DNA of 64,000 bases. It comes from Cannabis sativa. Its lineage: Eukaryota; Streptophyta; Magnoliopsida; Rosales; Cannabaceae. Shown here piece after piece: positions 55,387-64,000 of this stretch. The stretch is from assembly GCF_029168945.1 (NCBI RefSeq), contig NC_083605.1, positions 31,137,280 through 31,201,279 of the forward strand, written 5' to 3'. The notes under the pieces are model-generated. The model worked only from the letters and a program-made list of their open reading frames with translations, did not search any database and had not been told where the DNA came from. Within the stretch, counting starts at the first letter, position 1. Every line of letters begins with the position of its first letter. The translations under genes were made by a program, and so were the position numbers.

Positions 55387-58300
55387 TAATTGATTTTCTT
55401 GCAAGAAATTTGGACTTTAAAACGATTGTTTGATGTTTTGGATGGTATCATGTTGTATTGAGTGTTATTTGATGATTGATTGATGTTTGTGAATTTTCGT
55501 GAAAAATAATTGAATATCTGTTTCTGGAATTATTTTTATTGGATAGTATGGAAAAATTTAAGCAAGTTACTTTTTTACAGAATTCAATTTTGATTTAATT
55601 TGAATTAGTTATGATTTTTTGAAGTTTCGAAAAATACCGGGGTTGAGCAACAGGGACACGCGCGCGCACGAGGCTTGTCCCTCGGACAGCACGCGCGCAG
55701 ACAAGGTTTTTGTCTGAATTCCTGGGCTCCGCGCGCGGAGAGGCTGCTGGCAGCCTCCTGCGCCGAGTTCTCTCGCCCATGCACCCCTTGTGGCGCGCGC
55801 GGACAGTATCCAATGCATATTGTCCGTACAGCTCGCAATTTTTTTGTTTTTCTTCGTTTTTTCATGCTTTTTCATGGAATTAACTTTCCATTTTTTGTGC
55901 AGTTCTGTATTTATATTATTACTATTCCTAATTCAACTCTAATTATCATAATGAATTAATTTAATATTTTTTAAATTTAATTCATGATATTAGTGTAATT
56001 TGAATTTAAAAATAGTTAGTATCTATTTTTTTTGCTTAATAATCTATCTTATTTTTAAATTTGATTATATCTTATCTTATTTTTAAATTTAAGGTCAGAT
56101 TTTAAATTTTTTTAAATTAAATTTTTTTTAAATAATTTGACCTTATTTAAATTTAAAATAAGATAACTATAATCATGTAATTTTAAATATATGTAAGATA
56201 TTTTGCTAACTTTTAAATTTTGTTATTATATTTATTTAAATTACATTTAAAATCTGAAAAAGATATTCATTTATATTTTTTAATTTTTTATTTAATTTTT
56301 ATTTATAAAATAACATTTAAATTTTAAAAGTAGTTAGCAAATTTTGAAATGATATTTAGGTTTGTTGAAACCTAATTTTTCAAAATTGTAGGTTTAATTT
56401 TAATTTTTTTTTTAATTTCGAATTTTTCAAATTTTTTATTTAAATTTTCGAATTTTTTTTATTCAATTAATTATTTCGAAATTAATTATTTAATTTAAAA
56501 TAAAATAAATCCTACATCCAACTATCCAACTAACCTTGTTGCAGGAGTATGTGTTTTAGCTTGTGTGTAAGTTTTCAAAACCTATTATTACTTGATTGCA
56601 AATAGCCATGGTTACTTTTTGCCAGATCTAATGATCTGATGGCTCCCTTGGTCAAGTAAATAATTTGTAACAGGTATATTTACAATCTTCTTTCATCTGT
56701 GTATGACCTAGCAACATGATAGGACCCATCCTAAGTGTGCCTGTGTGAGCCTATGTGTTTAATTTCATTATAGATGCATATAGGTTGTATGTTGCTAAAT
56801 AAATTATCATAGTTTTTGATAGATTTTATTTAGGCCCATTTAGTTTTTGGGCCTATTCAATTAATAACAGTTGTTCATTTTAAGGTTAAATTCCTCTCTT
56901 TTGGGCCTTGTGTGAGAGTTGGGAGCCATAGAAGTGGGTACGACATACTGAACCCAGCACCCCCTCACATGAACCACCCCAATTGTGAAGGCCCATTTGC
57001 CTGATTTGAATAACTGTACTAGGTTAATTACACTAGTTTAACCTAATAAAATTGATTAGCAACATAATTAATTTCATTTATTTGAAATTAATTTAAGAAA
57101 ACCATAGTTTAAAGAATTTTATATTCTAAGCTAAACTATATGTATTTTCTTGTATTTAATTAAATATAGAATTATAACCATCTAGATTCTTTCTGAAGCT
57201 TAATTTAAATTTTTCATTAAATATTCCTATTTAAGTTGATATTTAGTTATCTACGACTAACCAACTTAAATCTGAATATCTTTTGGATTTAAAATTTCAA
57301 AATAAAGTTGAGGAATTTTAGGCATTGGTTATTAAGATTCTTTAGATATTTTTTTTTTAAGTTAATATCTTTTCGAATATTAACCTAAAATGGAATATCT
57401 TCAAATTAAGTGGTTACAACTTAATTTTAATTTAATTAAATCTAATTTGAAAGGTATTTAAGTTGATTTTTTTTAGATTCTTCTAAAACAACTTAAACAA
57501 GATATTTTCAAATTTGTTCCATTTATTATTCGAATTTATTTTTCGAATTTAAATAATAATTGAAATTTAATTAAAGTTGATTTTTTATTTAAACCAACTT
57601 TGATTTGTAATTTTTCATTATTATAATATGGAACTTGTTCGATATTTATTTGAATTTATTTTTCAAATTAAATAATAATTGAAAAATTAATTAAAGTTGA
57701 TTTTTTATTTAAACCAACTTTAGTTTGTAATTTTTCATTATTATAATATCGAATAAAATGATTATACAAAATACATATATTATTTTTAAATAATGAGCTT
57801 TAATCAAAAGATATTCGATCTCCATTGTTGGTCTTACAATAGTTAAATTTTTTCAATATAACCTCAAGACGCTAGACTTCGTCCCCCTATGGATGGTTAT
57901 TCGTTGAACACTTTTAACACCGTAAGATTTCATTTGATAAGTGTTTTTTGAGTTTTCGTCTCTATTAGACTCTCCCCTACGGTGACTACTTAGAGATAAA
58001 CTCATAAAACATGAAACAATGGTGGAAGCTCATAAAATGAGAATAACCTTGACTCTCGCCTACCGGGACAACGTTGGATTCTCATTTTGATCGAATAAAA
58101 GGTTGCTAAAATGGTTTTATTTTAGATGAGCTGACAACTCTATTCAACTAATGTTATCTTTGACTCTCGCCTACCAGGACACTGTATTTCATTATGTTGG
58201 AAACCTTGGAAAATAAACTATGTTAGATTTAGTATTTTTATAACATATGTGATTATTTGTTATTTCTGAACTTGTGTATGAATTTTGAACCAAAACCTTA

Positions 58301-58417
58301 CTTTTGTTTTATTGATGTGTTGTAGTGTCTATAACCCTCTTCCCATTCCACTCCCAGTTAATATCTTAGCAATTGAACTTGAAGTTATAAACTCCTTGTC
58401 AGAGTAATACTTCACAT
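55387..58417 (+). other. Long noncoding leader of copia element
   Basis: AT-rich leader with one GC- and CpG-rich patch at about 55640-55830 (runs of CGCGCG). 57530-57610 and 57645-57730 are near-duplicates (TTAATTAAAGTTGATTTTTT and TAATTTTTCATTATTATAAT). 57880-58200 holds a block with CTCGCCTACCGGGACAACG and a related CTCGCCTACCAGGACA. The gag gene expected before 58418 is absent. Open stretches inside the CpG patch are not genes. Confidence 0.6.
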
Positions 58418-60227
58418 ATGCTCATGATGGACTTTAAATTCCAGAAAGCAGGTAAGCTGGGAATTGTTCACTCTGAAGAGCAAATAGTTCATAACTCCAT
58501 AAATCCTACTACTTCAAGCTTAGTTGAGAAGATAAGAGAAAGTGATTCCACTTCCTCAAGTTATACTTCACAACAAAATGAACCAGCAAGAACAACAATT
58601 AACAAACGAATAAGCAGTAATGCTTTAGTCTTCGAATCATGTGTGTTAGAGAATGATAAATCCATTTGGATTCTTGGTTCTGGGTCTACAAACCATGTAA
58701 GTTGTTCATTGCAATTGCTTGAGAATTGGAATTATTTGAAATCCGGAGAGTTGAAACTTAAAGTTGGTAATGGCGAAATGGCTTCGGTTAGAGCTAGAGG
58801 AAAAGCCAAACTCAAGTTTCAAAACAGAATTTCGGAATTAGACAATGTCTTATACATTCCGAATTCAGTAGAAATTTGGTTTCTGTTTCATGCTTACAAT
58901 TGCAACAATACAAATTATATTTTTCGAGTTCTAGTTCTGCCATTTCTCGAAATGACATTTAGATTTGTGTTGCATCCATGGAACAAGGGCTTTATGTTCT
59001 TAGACCAGAAACACCATTTGCCCTACATAACGAACTTTTTAAAGTAGCTAAACCTAGAAACCACAAAAAGCAAAAGATCGTTGATGATAATGAAACATAT
59101 CTATGGCATTTACGTTTGGGTCACATTGGCTATGACAGACTAAACAGGCTAACCAAAGACGGTCCATTGAAAAATGTCATCTTAGGTGAATTACCTGTTT
59201 GCGAATCTTGCCTAGAAGGAAAGATGACCAAACGTTCTTTCTCTACAAAGGGAGAGCGTGCGAAACAACCCCTAGGGTTAGTGCATTCCGATGTCTGCGG
59301 ACCTTTGAATGTCAAAGCCCGAGGTGGTTATGAGTACTTTGTCACTTTCATTGACGATTACTCTAGATATGGACATATTTACCTTATGCATAAGAAATCT
59401 GAAACATTTGCAAAGTTTCAAGAATTTCACGCATTGGCTCAAAACTAATTGGGTAAAACATTAAAGATCTTGCGAACTGATAGAGGTGGAGAATATATGG
59501 ATATGCAGTTCAAAGATCATTTAATTGAACTTGGAATTGAATCCCAATTAACCGCCCCTAGCACTCCACAGCAAAATGGAGTTGCAGAAAGACGGAATTG
59601 CACGCTTTTGGAAATGGTTAGGTCCATGCTTAGTTTTTCAACTCTACCTATGTCCTTCTGGGGATATGCAATTCAGATGGCAACCGACATTTTAAATGTT
59701 GTTCCATCTAAATCAATCCCTAAGACACCTTTAGAACTATGGATTGGTCGTACACCTAGTTTACGCCATTACAGAATCTGGGGGTCCCTGCTCATATCTT
59801 AAGAAAGAAAGACGGCAAACTTGAGTCACGAACTGAAGTTTGCATGTTTGTCGGTAATTCTAAAGAGACTAGGGGTGGACTATTTTATAGTCGCAAGGAT
59901 GATAAAGTGTTTGTTTCTACAAACGCAACTTTCCTTGAAGATGACTATATTAAGAATTTCAAATCACAAAGTAAAGTAGTGTTGGAGGAAATGCTTTCAG
60001 ATATAAGTCCTTCCAATGTTCCGTTCTCTTCCACACGTGAAGAGGACAATCCCACTCCCTCAGTTGAACAAACTGAGAAATCTACTACTAAAGTTTTTGT
60101 TCAGAAGATCGCCGCACCTCGTCGTAGTGGGAGGGTTTCAACAAAACCTGCTCGTTATGGCTTGGATGGTGAAATCAATATGGTCGTAGGTGACGGTATT
60201 AAAGACGATCCATTAACCTATAAATAG
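58418..60227 (+). pseudogene. Copia protease and integrase, broken
   Basis: Starts in the Gag-protease linker. The protease active site reads GSGST (WILGSGSTNHVS), so the catalytic Asp is replaced by Gly. A frameshift near 58868 moves to the next frame, with TAG at 58960-58962. Integrase: zinc region HLRLGHIGYDRLNRL...CESCLEGKM, Asp in VHSDVCGPLN, TAA at 59446-59448, Asp in LRTDRGGEY and Glu in PQQNGVAERRN. A second frameshift, by one base in a run of G near 59783, precedes the last integrase block (KETRGGLFYSRKDDKVFVSTNATFLE). TAG at 60225-60227 closes this part. Not functional. Confidence 0.93.
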
Positions 60228-61775
60228 GCAATGGCTAGTCCGCAACGGAAACAATGGTCGGCCGGCATGGATTCAGAAATGGATTCCATGAAAAAGAACA
60301 AAGTCTGGGAGTATGTAGACGCACCTGAAGACTATCATCCGATAGGATGCAAGTGGGTTTACAAGAAGAAAAGAGGAGCTGGAGGCGAAGTCGAAACTTT
60401 TAAAGCTAGACTTGTAGCCAAGGGTTATACCCAAAGAGAAGGCGTGGACTATGAGGAAACTTTTAGTCCTGTTGCCATGCTCAAATCCATCCGAATTCTT
60501 CTCTCCATAGCTGCTGCTTTCGATTATGAAATCTGGCAAATGGATGTCAAGACTGCCTTCCTTAATGGGGTACTTGAAGAAACCATCTATATGGAGCAAC
60601 CAGAAGGTTATGTTCTTCTTGGGCAGGAAAAGAAAGTTTGCAAATTAAATAGGTTTATCTATGGACTTAAGCAAGCTTCTCGCTCATGGAACAAAAGGTT
60701 TGATGAAATCATCAAGACCTACGGCTTTCTTCAGAATGAAGATGAACCTTGTGTTTACCAACTCAAGGAAGACCAAGTAGTAGTATTCCTGGTCCTTTAT
60801 GTTGATGACATTTTGATTATTGGAAACAATGTCAAGAAAATGACTCACATCAAGGAATGGCTTAACACTCAATTCGATATGAAAGATTTGGGTGAAGCAG
60901 CCTATGTTCTTGGTATTCAGATTATCAAAAACCGGAAGAACAGATCTCTTGCTCTCTCTCAAACAACCTACATAGACAAAGTCTTAGAGAGATTCTCCAT
61001 GAACAACACCAATGGGGCAAACATGCCTTCTAGATATGGTATTCGTCTATCTAAGGAACAGTCTCCGACTGATCCTCAAGAGATAGAGGACATGGCAAAA
61101 ATTCCCTATGCCTCTGCAGTTGGAAGTCTAATGTATGCAATGCTATGCACTAGACCTGATATCTGTTACGCAGTGGGAATCGTGAGCAGGTATCAGTCTA
61201 ATCCAGGACAACAACATTGGAATGCAGTTAAGTATATTCTGAAATACTTGAAGAGTACAAGGAATCTTGTGTTAGTCTACAAGGGTGGTGCTTTAAGTCC
61301 CATAGGCTACACTGATTCAGATTTCCAGGCAAGTCTTGAAGACAGGAAATCTACATCTGGGATGGTGTTTACTCTTGGGGGTGGAGCAGTGGTTTGGAGA
61401 AGTGCTAAACAAACCGCGATATCGGACTCAACTATGGAAGTTGAATACATAGCAGCAGCCGAAGCTGCTAAAGAACTTGTCTGGCTAAGAAAGTTCTTCA
61501 CCAGTATAGGTGTCGTTCCTGGAATGGAAAAGCCTCTGTTCTTACTTTGTGATAACAATGGAGCAATAGCAAACAGTAAAGAACCTCGAAGCCACAAGAG
61601 AAGCAAACACATTGAAAGGAAGTATCACATTATCAGAGAATACGTGGCAAGAAGGGATGTACTAGTTGAAAAAGTTGACACAGAGGACAACCTAGCTGAT
61701 CCATTTACCAAAGTCCTGGCCGTGAAAGCCTTTGAAAAGCACCGTCAGAATTTAGGATTAATTGATATGTACTGA
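60228..61775 (+). CDS. Copia reverse transcriptase and RNase H, open
   Basis: An uninterrupted frame of 514 codons from ATG 60231; upstream it continues pol after the TAG. RT: KVWEYVDAPEDYHPIGCKWV, MDVKTAFLNGVLEETIYMEQ, catalytic YVDD at 60798-60809, FDMKDLGEAAYVLGIQI, PYASAVGSLMYAMLCTRPDI. RNase H: GYTDSDFQASLEDRKSTSG, LLCDNNGAIANSKEP and ADPFTKVLAVKAF at the end. All key motifs are intact, in contrast to the broken first half. The first ATG is probably not used naturally, because pol is made as part of a polyprotein. Confidence 0.92.
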   Translation, partial: AMASPQRKQWSAGMDSEMDSMKKNKVWEYVDAPEDYHPIGCKWVYKKKRGAGGEVETFKARLVAKGYTQREGVDYEETFSPVAMLKSIRILLSIAAAFDYEIWQMDVKTAFLNGVLEETIYMEQPEGYVLLGQEKKVCKLNRFIYGLKQASRSWNKRFDEIIKTYGFLQNEDEPCVYQLKEDQVVVFLVLYVDDILIIGNNVKKMTHIKEWLNTQFDMKDLGEAAYVLGIQIIKNRKNRSLALSQTTYIDKVLERFSMNNTNGANMPSRYGIRLSKEQSPTDPQEIEDMAKIPYASAVGSLMYAMLCTRPDICYAVGIVSRYQSNPGQQHWNAVKYILKYLKSTRNLVLVYKGGALSPIGYTDSDFQASLEDRKSTSGMVFTLGGGAVVWRSAKQTAISDSTMEVEYIAAAEAAKELVWLRKFFTSIGVVPGMEKPLFLLCDNNGAIANSKEPRSHKRSKHIERKYHIIREYVARRDVLVEKVDTEDNLADPFTKVLAVKAFEKHRQNLGLIDMY

Positions 61776-61792
61776 TTAGTTTTATATTAGTG

Positions 61793-61804
61793 CAAGTGGG
61801 AGTT
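61793..61804 (+). other. Polypurine tract of gag-less copia element
   Basis: CAAGTGGGAGTT directly before the 3' LTR, matching 2484-2495 in the decayed copy. Confidence 0.7.
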
Positions 61805-63692
61805 TGTTGGGTTTTATGCCATAAATAAAACTCCATTTCAATGTAATCTATTTTATTCAACATCAATAAAGAAACAGAAGTATTTTTCATTCATTTGTGT
61901 ATGTTTTGGTTCACTTTGTCAATTGCTTGTCTATTTGATTTATAAATTCATCTTAAACCCTTTTCACATACTTGATCCTGTTTATTGTGTTGTCATCACT
62001 TTGGAAAGTAAACATGACTATGTGAATAAAGTTTCCTAGATTTATCAAACACAGGGTTTTACTGATATGATAATCTACAACAAGAGTTTACTTGCATTTG
62101 AAGAAATGCTATGTTCTTTCCAGAACATTGGTTAAAGTAAAGCTCAGGTCGGATGCATGGAGTATGCATTGGAAGGGACCGATATTGAACTTTGACTTAG
62201 ATTTAATTAAACTTACCGTAAAATCTATTCAAGTCAATATCGCCTAGTTGATCCTAGATCAAATGTTCTTAATCCTGTTATGATTAGGCTCAATCTTGAA
62301 AGGCTAATCGTGTTCTTTGATTTGTTAGTTAAGCCTACTTTTAGGTCAGGGTTATACGTACATTTTGGGAACACGGTAGTGCAATTGAGTGGGAGCGCTA
62401 GAATAAACATGGAATCTATAGCTTCTATCTGGCGAATAGTAAGCAAAGGATGATCTCCTTCGAGCTTGACCAAACGAACATAAATGGTGGAGTACTCATT
62501 TCACATAAGCTGAAATATCATTTATACGGGGTCAAGTGTTTTAAGGATAAAATACATAGTAGGGTGTTACGGTAATCTAATCCCTTTACAGTGTAGATCA
62601 TTCATATAGAGGATCATTGATCAAATTAGGATTATAACAATGGATAACTAATGATGCGTCTATATGGTGGAACATATAGAGCATTCTATATACTGAGAGT
62701 GCAATTCTAAGTTCTATGCGTGGATTCAACGAAGAATTAATAAGTTAGTGAATTTTAGTGATAAATTCTTGATCTACTTATTGGAAGCTCGGTTATATAG
62801 ACCCATGGTCCCCGCACTAGTTGAGATAATATTGTTTGTAAGACTCATGTAATTGGTTTTGATTAATCAATTATAATTCTCAAATTAGACTATGTCTGTT
62901 TGTGAAATTTTCACTAAGTAAGGGCAAAATTGTAAAGAAAGAGTTGTTAGGGGCATATTTGTTAATTATGATACTTTGTATGGTTCAATTAATAAATATG
63001 ATAAATGACAATATTATTTAATAATTATTTAGAGTTATTAAATAGTTAGAATTGGCATTTAAATGGTTGAATTAGAAAATTGGTGTTTTTGAGAAAATTA
63101 GATACAAAAGTGTTAAAACTGTAAAATTGCAAAAAGCAAGGCCCAAACCCAATAAGCCATGGCCGGCCACTTTTGTAGGCAATTTAAACTGATATTTTCA
63201 TTATTTTAATGCCAAATAATTCAAACCTAACCCTAGTGGAATGCTATAAATAGAGAGTGAAGGCTTCAGGAAAATTACACTTCTAATTCAGAAAAACCTG
63301 AGCCTCTCTCTCTACCTTGGCCGCCACCCCCTCTCTCTCTTCTTCCTTGATAATTTCGAAACCCCTTAGTGATTAGAGTAGTGCCCACACACAGCAAGCA
63401 ATACCTCAATCATAGTGAGGAAGATCGTGAAGAAAGATCATCAGCAAAGGAGTTTCAGCATCAAAGATTCAGAGAAAGAGATCCAGGTTCAGATCTTGAT
63501 AATACTCTGCTACCGAAAGGATACAAGGGTTAAAGATTTGAACGGAATGAGTCATTTAATTCCGCTGCACCCAATGTAAGGTTTCTTAAACTTTATACGT
63601 GTTTATTTCATCGTTTTAGAAAGTTCATATTTACGGTGTTAATAAACATACTTGTGGGTAGATCTAAGATCCTGGTAAAATAATTTCCAGCA
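61805..63692 (+). repeat. 3' LTR of gag-less copia element
   Basis: 1888 bp, TATAAATA at 63245-63252. The last bases are CCAGCA instead of CCAACA. Confidence 0.92.
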
Positions 63693-63697
63693 GTCAG
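63693..63697 (+). repeat. Target site duplication, right copy
   Basis: GTCAG, equal to 53477-53481. Confidence 0.9.
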
Positions 63698-64000
63698 TGT
63701 CTTGACTAACATCAAGCAGCTGCCTACGGAGACCTTAAAGAACTATATAAAGAGGTTCCAAGAGGAAGCCTCGAAAACAAAGAAAGTTGACGACGGACAA
63801 CAGCTTGCCCTTCTCTAGACAGGCATCCGTACAGGGACTCCATTTTGGAACGAACTACAACAGGAAGGAGGTGCAAACCTTCAGGACTTCCAGAAAAGAG
63901 TCCAAAAATACATCAACCTTGAAGAGGCCCAAATAGTGGCCTATGGAGGATACTATCCCACCGGGATAGCAGGGTACATGCCCGGAGCCCAGCCGTCGGG
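63698..64000 (+). pseudogene. Gypsy gag, continuation to window edge
   Basis: Resumes the frame of 52355-53481 exactly after the target duplication. LTNIKQLPTETLKNYIKRF and FWNELQQEGGANLQDFQKRV are typical of the retrotransposon gag core. An in-frame TAG lies at 63816-63818. The frame is open to the edge of the window. Confidence 0.9.

Larger units (their letters stand above)
53482..63692 (+). mobile_element. Complete Ty1/copia element without gag
   Basis: A 10,211-bp element inserted in the gypsy gag. LTRs 53482-55367 (1886 bp) and 61805-63692 (1888 bp) start TGTTGGG and end CCAACA or CCAGCA; the target duplication is GTCAG. The LTRs differ at about 40 positions by eye (around 2 percent). 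The leader is 3 kb long. Pol (protease to RNase H) is present but gag is missing, and the frame is broken by two frameshifts and three stops. Same family as the decayed copy at 1-4386. Confidence 0.93.
51549..64000 (+). mobile_element. Ty3/gypsy element (Tat-like), split by copia insertion
   Basis: A 5' LTR (51549-52294), a primer-site region and a gag frame starting at 52355. The element is interrupted at 53481 by the complete copia element and resumes at 63698, in the same codon, to the window edge. Its pol and 3' LTR lie beyond 64000. Clade from gag style and leader (TTTTGGTGCTTTCATTGAGA), which I associate with Tat/Retand elements; not certain. Confidence 0.85.

Noticed and set aside
55595..55959. 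ORFs in the CpG-rich patch (for example 55675-55959)
   Set aside because: Long open frames on both strands are expected in GC-rich DNA; no motif, no plausible start context, inside a noncoding leader.

Overview
This 64 kb window is nuclear DNA of a flowering plant, very probably a eudicot. It is AT-rich intergenic DNA packed with LTR retrotransposons whose primer sites match plant initiator tRNA-Met, plus CACTA and MITE debris, TATA boxes and AT-rich introns. The long repeats remind me of Cannabaceae genomes, but that is a guess. I see no rRNA, tRNA, CRISPR array or bacterial-type operon. Only one small ordinary host gene looks plausible (98 codons, minus strand, 14633-14929). A second, broken multi-exon minus-strand gene lies at about 4443-6504.

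Layout, left to right. 1-4386: a decayed Ty1/copia element (pol remnant plus 3' LTR) that cuts into the broken minus-strand gene. About 7380-13440: the 5' end of an Athila-like Ty3/gypsy element, whose primer-binding site is split by a young non-coding retrotransposon (7903-12842, minus strand, 1182-bp LTRs, TSD CCGGG). 13510-14165: a CACTA end. 14633-14929: the small gene. 16161-25591: a complete Tekay/Del-like chromovirus with TSD TATAT and broken ORFs. 25592-31624: AT-rich DNA with MITEs, a foldback element and an LTR fragment of the 7903 family.

31630-47905: an unusually large Ty1/copia element of 16.3 kb (TSD GGTTC, LTR termini TA...CA). Between its primer site and gag lie six tandem copies of a unit of about 1.73 kb, 10.4 kb in all. 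Each unit carries 6-7 copies of the 16-bp palindrome AAACGACATGTCGTTT or its ACGTGT variant. An ATG followed by a consensus splice donor sits in the 5' LTR. A consensus acceptor sits exactly where the gag frame opens, and the phases agree. The array may therefore be an 11-kb intron that separates a translated, spliced RNA from the full-length genomic RNA.

47906-51548: a CACTA transposase fragment with a 23-bp perfect hairpin, a MITE-like region and an unidentified promoter-like repeat. 51549-64000: a Ty3/gypsy (Tat-like) element whose gag is split by a Ty1/copia element (53482-63692, TSD GTCAG). That copia element lacks gag and has lost its protease aspartate, so it probably moved in trans.

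The genes here do not form a host pathway. They are layers of nested, mostly inactivated retroelements. By LTR similarity, counted by eye, the youngest insertion is the one at 7903-12842 (about 5 differences in 1182 bp).
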